Below, piece after piece: positions 20,430 through 29,719 of a stretch of 64,000 nucleotides of DNA. Both the position numbers and the translations under genes were made by a program. The stretch's first letter is position 1. Every line of letters starts with the position of its first letter. The stretch lies in NCBI GenBank assembly GCA_035314825.1, contig DATFYX010000072.1:1-64000 (forward strand), read 5' to 3'. The notes under the pieces are model-generated. The model did no database searches, was not told the DNA's origin, and saw only the letters and a program-made list of their open reading frames with translations. Source of the DNA: Candidatus Eremiobacteraceae bacterium (lineage in GTDB: Bacteria > Vulcanimicrobiota > Vulcanimicrobiia > Eremiobacterales > Eremiobacteraceae).

Positions 20430-22676
20430 ATGAGGAGTCCCCGACTGTTGCGTCTTGTCATCCGAAGTGCGGCTGTGGTGCTCGCCGCAGCGGCTCTCGT
20501 GGTGGCCTTCGTGCCCCAGGCGACGCCTGCCGCGCCGACGCCCATCGTCACCGCGGTGAACATCAAGGGCAACACCCACGTCCCCACCGACAAGATCGCA
20601 GCGGTGATCAAGACGCGGCCCGGCACGCCGCTCGACACCAAGCAGATCGCAGCGGATCAGAACGCCATCCTCGGCCTGGGCTATTTCTCAGACGTCAAGA
20701 CCGATCTGCGCGCGGCGCCGGGCGGCGTCGCGGTGACCTATATCGTCATCGAAAACCCGGTCGTCACCAAGATCACCTTCGACGGCAACACGCACGTCTC
20801 GAGCGACATCCTCACCGCGCTCATGGACACCTCGACTGGTTCGGTGCTCGACACCAACACGCTGCGCGATGACGTCGCCAAGATCAACTCGTATTACGAC
20901 AAGCTCGGCTACACCGGCACGCGCCACGTCAAGAACATCCACATCGATGCCGACGGCCACCTGCTGATCGACGTCAAGGAAGGCGTCACGGTCGCGAAGA
21001 TCGACGTCACCGGCAACCACATCATCAACACGCAGGCGATCCTCGCGGTCATGAAGACCAAACCCGGTTCGACGTTCTCGCAGCAGCAGTTCAGCGACGA
21101 CCTGCAGGCCATCCAAAACCTGTACAAAGACCTCGGCTTCTCGGCGATCGTCGACGGCAGCGTCGACCCGAACAGCGCGGGTGTGGTCGACGTGAGCGTG
21201 TGCGAATCCAAGGTGGGCGCGGTCGAGATCGTCGGCAATTCGAAGACCAAGGACTACGTGATCCGGCGCTTGCTGCTGCTCGGACCCGGCGATCTCATCA
21301 CCGACAACCGCCTGCGCCGCGATTACGAGGCGATCAACAACACGCAGTTCTTCAAGACCGTCGATCTCTCGATCAAGCCGTTCGGCGACAAGTGCGGCTA
21401 TGTCACGCTGGTGTGGACGGTGCAAGAACAGCGCACCGGCACCGCCAGCGTCGGTCTCTCGTACGGCGGCGGCGGCACGTACGGCCAAGGCCTGTCGGGC
21501 AACATCTCGTATTCGGAGAGCAACGTCGACGGCACCGGCAACGGCGCGTCGATCGCGGCCTCGCGCGGCCAATACACGTCGGCCGTCAATTTCGGCATCA
21601 CGGTCCCGTATCTGCACAGGTTCAAGGCGACCTCGCTGGCGGTCAACATCTTCAACAACGTGACCACCAACCAGCCGTACCCGGTGTATAAAGAGGCGGG
21701 CAACAATCCGTTCTATTCGCTGTCGCCGCCCGGCGGCAGCGTCTCGAGCGGGCCGCTGACCGCGACGCCTACGCCCGGCACCAACACCGTGTGCCAGCCG
21801 AGCTCGACGCCGTGCTCGGGCCAATTCGCCGATTTCTCGTCGCGCCAAGCGGGCATCTCGATCACGACCGGCCACCCGGTCGCGGAGTACACGCGCCTGT
21901 ACTACGGCTTGTCGGCGACGCGGCTGTACCAGCAATTCACCGCGCAAGGGTTCCCGAACTCGCTGCTTGACCAGACCTCCATCGGCGTCACCACGCCGGG
22001 TGCCGGCGTGACGGTCGGCGGCACCCAGCCCAGCCAGGCGCTGCGCTCGCTCAACGCAAGCCTGGTGCGCGACAATCGCGATGACGTGCAGAACCCGCGC
22101 TACGGCGGCGTGACCTCGATCTACGACGAAGCCGCGCTGAGGTTCCTCGGATCGGACTACAAATACGACAAAGGCATTTTCCAGCTCACGCGCTTCTATC
22201 CCGTCAAACGGCATTCGACGTTCGGCTTCAACTTCGTCTGGGGATTCTCGAGCGGCGGCACCACGCTGCCGTACAACGAGCTGTTCAGCTTGTCGGACCA
22301 GCAGCTGCGCGGGACCAAGTACGTGTACTACGGCGACCGCGAACTGCTCGGACAAGCCGAGCTGCGCATTCCCGTGACGGCCGACCGCAAGCTGGAAGTC
22401 GTGTTCTTCACGGATTCCGGCAGCGCGCCGTACATCCAAGCGGTGGCTGGTCCGACGCCGGCACCGACGCCGGTACCGCCGTCAGGACCGCACGCGCCGG
22501 TCGTGCTGGGACCGCGCCAGACCTTCACCTATAAGCAGCTGCCGTACAGCTTCTTGACGGACGTCGGCTTCGGCATCCGTTTGACCACACCGATTCTGCC
22601 GCAGCAGATCCGCATCGATCTGGCCACAAGCTCGCAGGGAAGTCATATCTCATTCGGCTTCGGCCAAGCATTCTAG
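20430..22676 (+). CDS. bamA: Outer-membrane protein assembly factor BamA
   Basis: BamA inserts beta-barrels into the outer membrane. From the ATG at 20430 the product is 748 aa with a signal peptide (about 1-36), four readable POTRA repeats (each beginning like VTAVNIKGNTHV, VTKITFDGNTHV, VAKIDVTGNHII, VGAVEIVGNSKT), and a 16-strand barrel. Near the end LRGTKYVYYGDRELLGQAEL corresponds to the loop-6 VRGF region, with RGT rather than RGF/RGY. The chain ends in Phe, as usual for barrels. A TTG one codon upstream and a longer GTG-initiated form with an Arg-rich, non-signal N-terminus are less likely. It is followed by three OmpH-like chaperone genes. Confidence 0.94.
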   Translation: MRSPRLLRLVIRSAAVVLAAAALVVAFVPQATPAAPTPIVTAVNIKGNTHVPTDKIAAVIKTRPGTPLDTKQIAADQNAILGLGYFSDVKTDLRAAPGGVAVTYIVIENPVVTKITFDGNTHVSSDILTALMDTSTGSVLDTNTLRDDVAKINSYYDKLGYTGTRHVKNIHIDADGHLLIDVKEGVTVAKIDVTGNHIINTQAILAVMKTKPGSTFSQQQFSDDLQAIQNLYKDLGFSAIVDGSVDPNSAGVVDVSVCESKVGAVEIVGNSKTKDYVIRRLLLLGPGDLITDNRLRRDYEAINNTQFFKTVDLSIKPFGDKCGYVTLVWTVQEQRTGTASVGLSYGGGGTYGQGLSGNISYSESNVDGTGNGASIAASRGQYTSAVNFGITVPYLHRFKATSLAVNIFNNVTTNQPYPVYKEAGNNPFYSLSPPGGSVSSGPLTATPTPGTNTVCQPSSTPCSGQFADFSSRQAGISITTGHPVAEYTRLYYGLSATRLYQQFTAQGFPNSLLDQTSIGVTTPGAGVTVGGTQPSQALRSLNASLVRDNRDDVQNPRYGGVTSIYDEAALRFLGSDYKYDKGIFQLTRFYPVKRHSTFGFNFVWGFSSGGTTLPYNELFSLSDQQLRGTKYVYYGDRELLGQAELRIPVTADRKLEVVFFTDSGSAPYIQAVAGPTPAPTPVPPSGPHAPVVLGPRQTFTYKQLPYSFLTDVGFGIRLTTPILPQQIRIDLATSSQGSHISFGFGQAF

Positions 22677-22691
22677 GAGAACCATAAGACA

Positions 22692-23486
22692 ATGCACATA
22701 CGATTCGTTTCGGCGATCGCGTTCGCGATCGTCGCCGCACTAGCGCTCGCGCCGCAAGCGCTGGCGACCGACATCAACGACATCGGCTTCGTCGACCAAG
22801 GCGCGATCGGGGGCCTGCCCGCGTTCGCCGCGGTGCAGCAGCAATTCGCGCAGTATCGCGATCAGACCGCGCGCGATTTCCAAGCGGCGATCAAAGGCAA
22901 GAGCCAAGCGGACCAGCAGCGCATCTACGGCGAGTTCAACCAGAGGCTCGCCGCCAAGCAGCACGAGTTGTTCGACCCGCTGCTCAGCCGCGCCCAGACG
23001 GCGATCGCCTTGGTGGCCGCGCAGCACAGCCTGAGCGTCGTCGTCGACAAGCAGATCGTCATCTACGGCGGCCTGGACATCACAAAGGAAGTGGTATCCA
23101 CCATCGGCCAGCCCGGCATCATCGTGCCGCCGGTGCAGACGCCGCCGCCGTCCGAGGTGGGCTATGTCGATCAGGCCCAGATCGACCAACTGCCCAAGGC
23201 CAAGGCCGCCGCGGATGCGTTTCAGGCGGCGCGCCAACGGCTCGGGCAGGATCTCAACAAGCAGCTCGCGGGCAAGAGCCAAGCCGAGCAGCTGACGATT
23301 GTGCAGTCGTTCAACCAGCAGCTCAAAGACGAGCAGAAGAAAGACATCCAACCGCTCAACGACGAGATCCAAAAAGCGATCTCGGATGTCGCCAAGAAAC
23401 AGAAGCTGCTGCTCGTCGTCGACCAGGCCGATCGCGTCTACGGCGGAACCGACGTCACCGCCGACGTGCTGGCAGCACTGAAGTAA
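22692..23486 (+). CDS. OmpH/Skp-like periplasmic chaperone with duplicated module
   Basis: The 264-aa protein has a cleavable signal (about 1-25, ending ALA). It consists of two copies of the same OmpH-like unit, at about 31-138 and 156-264. Each starts like GFVDQGAI or GYVDQAQI followed by LPxxxAA, has a helical arm rich in Gln/Ala/Lys with a shared KSQAxQ motif, and ends in VVxDxxxxxYGGxDIT. A Pro-rich linker separates them. Skp holds unfolded barrel proteins; normally one unit per chain forms a trimer. The gene starts 15 nt after bamA with an AGGAGAA ribosome-binding site, so the products are made together. Confidence 0.85.
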   Translation: MHIRFVSAIAFAIVAALALAPQALATDINDIGFVDQGAIGGLPAFAAVQQQFAQYRDQTARDFQAAIKGKSQADQQRIYGEFNQRLAAKQHELFDPLLSRAQTAIALVAAQHSLSVVVDKQIVIYGGLDITKEVVSTIGQPGIIVPPVQTPPPSEVGYVDQAQIDQLPKAKAAADAFQAARQRLGQDLNKQLAGKSQAEQLTIVQSFNQQLKDEQKKDIQPLNDEIQKAISDVAKKQKLLLVVDQADRVYGGTDVTADVLAALK

Positions 23487-24857
23487 TTGAAGCACCACAA
23501 GGCACTCGTCGCCGCGGCGCTCGTCGTCGCGCTGGCGGGGTGCGCGAAGGGAGGCGCTCCGTTCTCACATGGCAGCGGCGCCGGCTACGTCGACATCGAC
23601 AAGGTCATCGCCGCGCATCCGCTGCACGTGGAGCTCGACACGCTGGAATCGCAGATCACGTTGCTCAACGGTCAGGCGCAGAACGCGCCTGCGCCGCAGA
23701 CGGCGGCGCAGCAGCAGGCGCTGACGCAGATGGAAACCGACCTGGCCGCGGCGGACGCGCAGTTCCAAGCGCAGATCAACGCGCGGCGCGCCTATTACCA
23801 GCAGCGCGAAGCGGCGGCTATGGCGGCGTTGCAAACCCAGGTCACCGGCGCATCCGCTCCGATCGGCCAGCAGCTCGGCGCCCAAGCGCAGAAGGTCCAA
23901 CAAGATGCGCTCAAGGCATTCACCGACTACCAGAAGCAGCTCTATCAGGCGGATGGCCAGCATCTGCAGCAAGTGGCCAGGCAGCTCCAGCAAGAGGTGG
24001 GTCTGAAGATCGGTGCGCGGCGCGCGCAGCTCGAGAAGCAGGAGACCGATTACCAGATCGACCTGGCGAAACAGAGCCAAAGCCAGCGTCTCAACCTCAA
24101 AGCCAAGCTCGAAGACCTCAATCTCAGCCAAGACGAGCGCCAGCAGGCGGAGAGCCAGCTCGCGAACATCGAGACGCGCGAAGAGTCGATGATCAACCAG
24201 CTCAAGTCGCGCGACAACGCGGACCTCAAGACCTACGAGGACTCCTTGCAGCGCGACGCGGCCGCGCGTTTCAACGCGGCGCGCACGGCGTCGATGAACG
24301 CGACCAACGACAAGCTCAAGGCCCGGCAGAAGCAGATGAACGACCAGCTGCACGTGCAGCTCTCGGGCCTGGGCACGCAATACCAGCAGCAGGTCGCCAA
24401 CGCCAACGCGCAGCTCGAGAAAGATCCAAAGGCGCGCGCGCAGATGGACAAGATCCACAGCGAGAACCAAGCGCAGTACGCCGCCGAATTCTCCAAGGCG
24501 CTGGCCGCCTATCAGCAGACGCGCAAGCAGCTCGTCGCCAAGTACAGCGCGATCGGGCACATGCAGTTCATCGACGACGTCGCGATCCAGAACGAGTCGC
24601 AAGATCTCGCCGCCCAGCGGCGCGACCTCTACGGCAAGATCCTGACGCAGGTCCAGACCCAGGTCGGTGACGTCGCGCGCCAGCGAGGCATCGCCATCGT
24701 GTTCACCAACATCCGCGGAGCCGGCTCGGCAGTCGACATCACCGATCAAGTCATCAAAGCCATCGCCGCGCTGCCGGCGTCGCCGTCGCCTTCAGACTCG
24801 TCACCCGCGACCTCATCTCCACCGTCACCACCCACGCCATCCGGGAGCAAAACGTGA
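23487..24857 (+). CDS. Large OmpH-like coiled-coil lipoprotein
   Basis: The 456-aa product starts with TTG directly after the previous stop. Residues 1-18 are a signal with lipobox Cys19 (ALAGC), so the mature protein is lipid-anchored. It begins GYVDIDKVIAAHPL like OmpH. The middle, about 45-380, is almost all helical and charged with heptad character (Gln/Ala/Lys/Asp), a long coiled coil. The end, GIAIVFTNIRGAGSAVDITDQVIKA, matches the module ends of its neighbours with YGG altered. The Pro/Ser tail is disordered. It is probably a chaperone or spacer in the periplasm; the specific role is unknown. Confidence 0.78.
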   Translation: MKHHKALVAAALVVALAGCAKGGAPFSHGSGAGYVDIDKVIAAHPLHVELDTLESQITLLNGQAQNAPAPQTAAQQQALTQMETDLAAADAQFQAQINARRAYYQQREAAAMAALQTQVTGASAPIGQQLGAQAQKVQQDALKAFTDYQKQLYQADGQHLQQVARQLQQEVGLKIGARRAQLEKQETDYQIDLAKQSQSQRLNLKAKLEDLNLSQDERQQAESQLANIETREESMINQLKSRDNADLKTYEDSLQRDAAARFNAARTASMNATNDKLKARQKQMNDQLHVQLSGLGTQYQQQVANANAQLEKDPKARAQMDKIHSENQAQYAAEFSKALAAYQQTRKQLVAKYSAIGHMQFIDDVAIQNESQDLAAQRRDLYGKILTQVQTQVGDVARQRGIAIVFTNIRGAGSAVDITDQVIKAIAALPASPSPSDSSPATSSPPSPPTPSGSKT

Positions 24858-25273
24858 AACAGACACACTCACATCGAGCGCTTGCGGCCGTCGCGCTGGC
24901 CGCGGCCGTCGCGGCCGGCGGCTGCGCGCAGGCGCACTCGCGCATCGCCGTCGTGCGCGTGACCGAACTGGAAGCCAACTGGCCGAAGTTCCAGAACTAC
25001 TACAACCAGCTGCAAGCGAACTACCAAGCGATTTCGCAGAGCAAAGTGAGCCCGGCCGAGAAGCGCAAGGCGCTGGCCCAGTTCCAAGACCAGGAGAAAC
25101 GTTGGAACGACGAGGTCACGACCGAGGTGCGCGCCGCCGTCACCGACATCGCCAAGCAGCGCAACTACCAGGTCGTGGTGACCAAAGAGGGCACGGCGTA
25201 CGGCGGCGACGATATCACCCCTGACGTCGAAAAGGCGCTGAACATCACGCCGCCCTCGCCGACGCCCAAATAG
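24854..25273 (+). CDS. Small OmpH-like lipoprotein
   Basis: The 139-aa product starts with GTG 24854, overlapping the previous stop by 4 nt. A signal ends in lipobox Cys24 (AAGGC). The body is one OmpH-like unit: IAVVRVTELEANWPKF, a helical arm with AEKRKALAQFQDQEKRW, then YQVVVTKEGTAYGGDDITPDV. It is the third consecutive OmpH-like gene, followed 10 nt later by lpxD. In many diderms a single skp gene sits between bamA and lpxD; here that slot is tripled. Confidence 0.82.
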   Translation: MKQTHSHRALAAVALAAAVAAGGCAQAHSRIAVVRVTELEANWPKFQNYYNQLQANYQAISQSKVSPAEKRKALAQFQDQEKRWNDEVTTEVRAAVTDIAKQRNYQVVVTKEGTAYGGDDITPDVEKALNITPPSPTPK

Positions 25274-25283
25274 AGCGCGCGCC

Positions 25284-26324
25284 GTGACCGCGCCGCGCCC
25301 CTTGAGCGACTTGGCGGCGATTGCCGGCGCAACGCTGGTGGGCGACGCGCGCGTCTCCATCGAGCGCGTGTCGTCGGTGGACGAGGCCGCGCCGGGCGCG
25401 CTCACCTTCGCCGTCGACGAGCGTTGGATCGAGCGTGCGCTCGCCTCGCGCGCATCAGCCGTTATCGTGCCGCGCGCGGCCGCCGATCTCCCACGCGGCG
25501 AGAAGTCGCTGCTGGTCGCCGACGACGTGCGCGCCGCGCTTGCCGCCATTCTCGCCTCGTTCGCACCGCCGCTGCCACGCGGCCCGTTCACGCATCCGAG
25601 CGCGGTGATCGACGACCGCGTGAAGCGCGGCGCCGACGTGTTCATCGGCGCGGGCGTCGTCGTCGGCTCGGGCGCGCACCTAGGCGACGGCGCGATCCTC
25701 ATGGCCGGCGCATACGTCGGGCGCAACGCATCGATCGGCAAGCGCACGCTGCTGCATCCGCGCGCCTGCGTGCTCGACGATTGCGTGGTCGGCGACGATT
25801 GCATCCTGCACGCCAACTGCGTCATCGGCGCCGACGGCTTCGGCTTCGTGCGCGTCGGCGCGGAGCAGATCAAGATACCGCAGATCGGCAACGTCGTCGT
25901 CGGCGATCGGGTGGAGATCGGCGCATGCAGCGCGATCGATCGCGCCGTCACCGGCTCGACCACCATCGGCGCCGGCACCAAGATCGACAATCTCGTGCAG
26001 ATCGGGCACAATTGCACGATCGGTCCCGACAGCACGCTGTGCGCGCAAGTGGGCATCGCCGGCTCGACGGACGTCGGCGCATTGGTCACGCTCGCCGGAC
26101 AGGTCGGGGTGAACGGTCACATCACCATCGGCGACATGACGATCGCCGGCGGACAGACCGGCATCACGTCGGACCTGCCGCCGAAATCCAAAGTGTGGGG
26201 AACGCCTGCGCTGCCGATCCGCGAGGAGATGGCGCAGAAGGTCATGTTCAGAAAACTGCCTAAACTATTCGAACAAGTGCGCGAACTCATAGACGCAGTG
26301 GCGGAACTGCGCAAACGCCGGTAG
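25284..26324 (+). CDS. lpxD: UDP-3-O-(3-hydroxyacyl)glucosamine N-acyltransferase LpxD
   Basis: LpxD adds the second hydroxyacyl chain in lipid A synthesis. The 346-aa product has the N-terminal uridine-binding domain (PRPLSDLAAIAGATLVGD; LTFAVDER) and a left-handed beta-helix of hexapeptide repeats from about residue 105. The segment GADGFGFVRVG, and QIGHNCTIG with the catalytic His, are conserved LpxD features. The C-terminal helix KLFEQVRELIDAVAELRKRR is typical. It starts with GTG 25284 and is followed 15 nt later by lpxC. Confidence 0.96.
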   Translation: MTAPRPLSDLAAIAGATLVGDARVSIERVSSVDEAAPGALTFAVDERWIERALASRASAVIVPRAAADLPRGEKSLLVADDVRAALAAILASFAPPLPRGPFTHPSAVIDDRVKRGADVFIGAGVVVGSGAHLGDGAILMAGAYVGRNASIGKRTLLHPRACVLDDCVVGDDCILHANCVIGADGFGFVRVGAEQIKIPQIGNVVVGDRVEIGACSAIDRAVTGSTTIGAGTKIDNLVQIGHNCTIGPDSTLCAQVGIAGSTDVGALVTLAGQVGVNGHITIGDMTIAGGQTGITSDLPPKSKVWGTPALPIREEMAQKVMFRKLPKLFEQVRELIDAVAELRKRR

Positions 26325-26339
26325 CGCCGACGTGCCGCC

Positions 26340-27173
26340 GTGAACTTCGATAAGCAGCATACGCTGGCGCGCGACTTCACGCTGCGCGGCGTCGGCTTGC
26401 ACACCGGCCACGCCGGGGCGGTGACAGTAGCCCCGGCACCGGCGAACGCCGGTTTTTCATTTGTCCTTGCCGGCGGCCAGCGCGTCGCGGCCACTCCTGA
26501 CAATGTCCGCTCGACGGTGCGCTGCACCACGCTGGGCTCGGGCTCGGGCGTCGTGCACACGGTCGAGCACGTCCTCGCCGCGCTCGCAGGGATGGCGGTC
26601 GACAACGCCACCCTCGCGATGGAGGGCGACGAGGTGCCGATCCTCGACGGCAGCGCGCTGCCTTTCGCGCGCGCGATCGCCGACGCCGGCATCGTCGAAC
26701 AACCGGCTGCGCGGCGCGTGCTCGAGCTGCGCGAACCGGCGTGGTTCGAAGAGGACGGCAAACTGCTGGCCGTGCTGCCGGCCGACGCGTTCTCGATCAG
26801 CTTCTTCGTCGCGTTTCCCGAACCGGTCGGCCAGCAGTTCTTGGCCACGCCCGAGATCACGCCCGACTACTTCCTGCGCGAGATCGCACCGAACCGCACC
26901 TTCGGGTTCCGGCACGAGATCGAGGCGCTCGCCGCGCAGGGCCTCGCGCTCGGCGGTTCGCTCGACAACGCGGTCGTCGTCGACACCGACGGCTACATGG
27001 GCGAACTGCGCTTTCCCGACGAGATCGTGCGTCACAAGGCGCTGGACCTGATCGGCGACTTCGCATTGCTGGGCATGTACCCGCGCGTGCGCGTCGTCGC
27101 GATCAAGTCCGGCCACGCCTTGCACGTCGCCGCCGCGCGCGCGCTGCGCGCGCTGCTGGCGCCGGCGGGCTGA
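26340..27173 (+). CDS. lpxC: UDP-3-O-acyl-N-acetylglucosamine deacetylase LpxC
   Basis: LpxC is the zinc deacetylase that commits precursors to lipid A. The 277-aa product starts with GTG and reads KQHTLARDFTLRGVGLHTG. The zinc site is visible in HTVEHVLAALAGM, in RHKALDLIGDFALLG (His, Lys, Asp as in characterised LpxC) and in the C-terminal SGHALHVAAAR. EGDEVPILDGSALPF is also conserved. It stands alone rather than fused to FabZ as in Bacteroidota. It is slightly shorter than E. coli LpxC (305 aa), mainly at the C-terminus. Confidence 0.96.
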   Translation: MNFDKQHTLARDFTLRGVGLHTGHAGAVTVAPAPANAGFSFVLAGGQRVAATPDNVRSTVRCTTLGSGSGVVHTVEHVLAALAGMAVDNATLAMEGDEVPILDGSALPFARAIADAGIVEQPAARRVLELREPAWFEEDGKLLAVLPADAFSISFFVAFPEPVGQQFLATPEITPDYFLREIAPNRTFGFRHEIEALAAQGLALGGSLDNAVVVDTDGYMGELRFPDEIVRHKALDLIGDFALLGMYPRVRVVAIKSGHALHVAAARALRALLAPAG

Positions 27174-27184
27174 CGGGCGGCGCT

Positions 27185-27658
27185 GTGGCTGACATCGACA
27201 TCCGCCGCATCATGGAGACGCTGCCGCATCGCTACCCGATGCTGCTGCTCGATCGCATCACCGAGCTCGAGCCGCTCAAGCGCGCCGCGGGTTACAAGAA
27301 CGTGACGATCAACGAGCCGTTCTTCCAAGGCCATTTCCCGAACAACCCGGTGATGCCGGGCGTCCTCATCATCGAGGCGATGGCGCAGCTGGGCGGCACC
27401 GTCATCCTCGAGCCCAAAGCCGCGACGACCTCCGTGCCGTATCTCGCGGGCGTCGACAAGGTCCGCTTCCGGCGGCCCGTGCTGCCGGGCGATCGCCTCA
27501 TGATGGACGTGCGCGTCGAATGGCTGCGCAAGTCGTACGGCTGCTTGCAGGCCGAGTCGCAAGTAGACGGCCAGGTCGTGTGCACCGCGCAGCTGATGTT
27601 CTCGGTCGTCGCCGACACGCGTCTGTTCCAGCTCGACGCCGCTATCCTCGACATGTGA
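27185..27658 (+). CDS. fabZ: 3-hydroxyacyl-ACP dehydratase FabZ
   Basis: FabZ dehydrates hydroxyacyl-ACPs in fatty-acid elongation and so competes with the lpx enzymes for hydroxyacyl-ACP. The 157-aa hot-dog protein begins (GTG) MADIDIRRIMETLPHRYPML, with the catalytic His in LPHRYPMLLLDR and the catalytic Glu in PVMPGVLIIEAMAQLGG. KVRFRRPVLPGD is a family motif. The GTG at 27185, 11 nt after lpxC, is chosen; the frame stays open far upstream but that part is lpxC shadow. Its stop overlaps the lpxA start. Confidence 0.95.
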   Translation: MADIDIRRIMETLPHRYPMLLLDRITELEPLKRAAGYKNVTINEPFFQGHFPNNPVMPGVLIIEAMAQLGGTVILEPKAATTSVPYLAGVDKVRFRRPVLPGDRLMMDVRVEWLRKSYGCLQAESQVDGQVVCTAQLMFSVVADTRLFQLDAAILDM

Positions 27659-28530
27659 GCGCGGTGATCAGACCAGGCGGCGACGGCCCCAGCGTCCACA
27701 CGCTGAACATCCACCCGACCGCGGTCGTGCATCCCGGCGCGCGCATCGGGCGTGACGTCGAGATCGGGCCGTATTGCATCATCGGCAAGAACGTCGAGAT
27801 CGGCGACGGCAGCAAGCTGCTGGCCAACGTCGTCGTCCACGGCCATACGCACCTCGGGTCGGAGAACGTGGTCTATCCGTTCGCGGTGATCGGCGGCACG
27901 TCACAGGACAAGAAGTTCCGCGGCGAGGTCTCGTACGTGCGCATCGGCGACCGCAACCAGATCCGCGAGTACGTGACGGTCAACCGCGGCACGGACGCTG
28001 GCTCGTCGACCACGATCGGATCGGACTGCCACTTGCTCGCCTACGTGCATATCGCGCACGACTGCCACGTCGGCGATCGCGTCGTGATGTCGAATCTGAC
28101 GCAGTTGGCGGGCCATTGCATCGTCGGCGACGGGGCGAACATCTCGGGCATGGTGGGCGTGCATCAATTCGTGCGCATCGGACGGCTGGCGTTCATCGGC
28201 GGCCGCAGCAAGATCCTCAAGGATTGCCCGCCCTTCATGCTGGTCGAAGGCAACCCGGCGTGGGTGCGCGGCCTCAACCGCGTCGGCCTTAAGCGGCAAG
28301 GCGTTTCCAACGCGGCGCAGACCGAGCTCAAAGAGGCATATCGGGCGCTCTACCTGGGCGACGGCACGCTCTCAGGCGCGGTCGAGCAATTGCGCGATCG
28401 CGTGACGACGGACGAAGGCAAGGAGCTGGTGGCGTTCTTCCTGGACGAGTCGCAGCGCGGCTTCACCACGCGAGAGATACGCCGCGGCCGCGCCGTCGCG
28501 CCGACGGAAGACGAAGCCGGATTCGACTGA
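27655..28530 (+). CDS. lpxA: UDP-N-acetylglucosamine O-acyltransferase LpxA
   Basis: LpxA performs the first acylation of lipid A synthesis. The 291-aa product has an N-terminal extension of about 15 aa, then the beta-helix starting NIHPTAVVHPGARIGRDVEI, with YVHIAHDCHVGD (catalytic His), NLTQLAGHCIVGD and GMVGVHQFVRIG, and a helical C-terminal domain (LNRVGLKRQGVS). The GTG at 27655 overlaps the fabZ stop as GTGA; a second GTG at 27664 is possible. Length is a little above the usual 262 aa, owing to extra residues at both ends. Confidence 0.95.
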   Translation: MSAVIRPGGDGPSVHTLNIHPTAVVHPGARIGRDVEIGPYCIIGKNVEIGDGSKLLANVVVHGHTHLGSENVVYPFAVIGGTSQDKKFRGEVSYVRIGDRNQIREYVTVNRGTDAGSSTTIGSDCHLLAYVHIAHDCHVGDRVVMSNLTQLAGHCIVGDGANISGMVGVHQFVRIGRLAFIGGRSKILKDCPPFMLVEGNPAWVRGLNRVGLKRQGVSNAAQTELKEAYRALYLGDGTLSGAVEQLRDRVTTDEGKELVAFFLDESQRGFTTREIRRGRAVAPTEDEAGFD

Positions 28531-28546
28531 TAGGCAGGCGCCTGCC

Positions 28547-29719
28547 GTGACGTCCGACATCTTCATGAGCGCGGGCGAGGCCTCGGGCGATCTCGAGGCC
28601 GCTCTGCTGCTCGACCAGATCCGCGCGCTGCGCCCCGGCACCACGTGCGCTGCCATCGGATCGGAGCGCCTGCGGGCCGCAGGTGCGCGCATCACCGTCG
28701 ACTCGTGCGATTGGGCCAGCATCGGTCCGGTGTCGGCGTTCGCGAAGATCCCGAGGTTGTACGTCATCATGCGCCAGCACGACGCGATGCTGCGCCGCGA
28801 ACCGCCGCGGGCCGTCATCCCTGTCGACTTCGGCGCGTTCAACCTGCGGTTGGTCGAACAGATGCGCCACGGCGGCTATCGCGGCCCCATCATCTACTAT
28901 TTCCCGCCGGGTGCGTGGCTCGATGACGAACGCCAAGCGCGCGCAGTGGCAGCGGGGGCGATCCCGTTGACGGCACTCGCGCGCCAGCGCGATTTCTATC
29001 ACCGGCTCGGTCTGCGCTGCGAGTACTTCGGACATCCGCTGGTATCGGCGATCGCGCCGCGCGCCGCGCAGGATGCGCAGTGGCCGGCGCAGCTCGCCGT
29101 GCCTGCCGGCGCCGGACCGCGCATCGTCGTCTTCCCCGGGAGCCGCGCCGAGGAGATCGCGCTCATGACCGACCGGCTGTCGGCAGCGGCGGCTATGCTG
29201 GCGAGCGCCGACGAGGCGACGTTCGTCGTCGCCGCCGCCTCGCAGGTGCGTGCCCGGCAGATCGAGCGGCAATGGCCGCGCGCCTCGAGCGGCATGCGAC
29301 CGGTCATCGCCGGCGGTGAAGATATCCAACTCGCGCTGCGGGCGGCCGACCTCGCGTGGGTCGCGTCGGGCACCGCGGTGCTCGAGACCGCCTTGCGTGA
29401 GATCCCTCAGGTCGCGTTCTACGCCATCAGCCGCACGCAGTACCGCATCGCGCAGCGGCGCGTGCCGCAATTCGTAAGCGGCCCGCTGACTTTGCCGAAT
29501 CTCCTCTTGGGGCGCACGATCGTGCCCGAGCTGCTGCAGGACGATCTGACGCCGCAGGCGCTGGTCGACGCGACGCGGCGCTTGCTGTCGGACGCCGGTG
29601 CGCGCGACGAGCAGCTGCAGGGCTATCGCGAACTGCGCGCCGCGCTCGGTCCGCCTGATACGCTCACGCGGATCGCGCGCTTCGTCGTCGAGACCATGGA
29701 CGCGGGCGCGCCGACATGA
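28547..29719 (+). CDS. lpxB: Lipid-A-disaccharide synthase LpxB
   Basis: LpxB joins lipid X to UDP-diacylglucosamine to make the lipid A disaccharide. The 390-aa GT19 product has the N-terminal FMSAGEASGDLEAALL, the YYFPPGAWLDDERQ segment, YFGHPLVSAI, the nucleotide-binding VVFPGSRAEEIAL, and the donor-site WVASGTAVLETAL. It starts with GTG 28547. The 3' end overlaps the phosphoesterase gene by 4 nt. All catalytic landmarks are present, so it should be active; compare the divergent relative at 30450. Confidence 0.93.
   Translation: MTSDIFMSAGEASGDLEAALLLDQIRALRPGTTCAAIGSERLRAAGARITVDSCDWASIGPVSAFAKIPRLYVIMRQHDAMLRREPPRAVIPVDFGAFNLRLVEQMRHGGYRGPIIYYFPPGAWLDDERQARAVAAGAIPLTALARQRDFYHRLGLRCEYFGHPLVSAIAPRAAQDAQWPAQLAVPAGAGPRIVVFPGSRAEEIALMTDRLSAAAAMLASADEATFVVAAASQVRARQIERQWPRASSGMRPVIAGGEDIQLALRAADLAWVASGTAVLETALREIPQVAFYAISRTQYRIAQRRVPQFVSGPLTLPNLLLGRTIVPELLQDDLTPQALVDATRRLLSDAGARDEQLQGYRELRAALGPPDTLTRIARFVVETMDAGAPT

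Noticed and set aside
20688-22439. Leftward 583-codon frame antisense to bamA
   Set aside because: BamA on the plus strand has clear POTRA and barrel sequence; long antisense frames are expected at this GC content.
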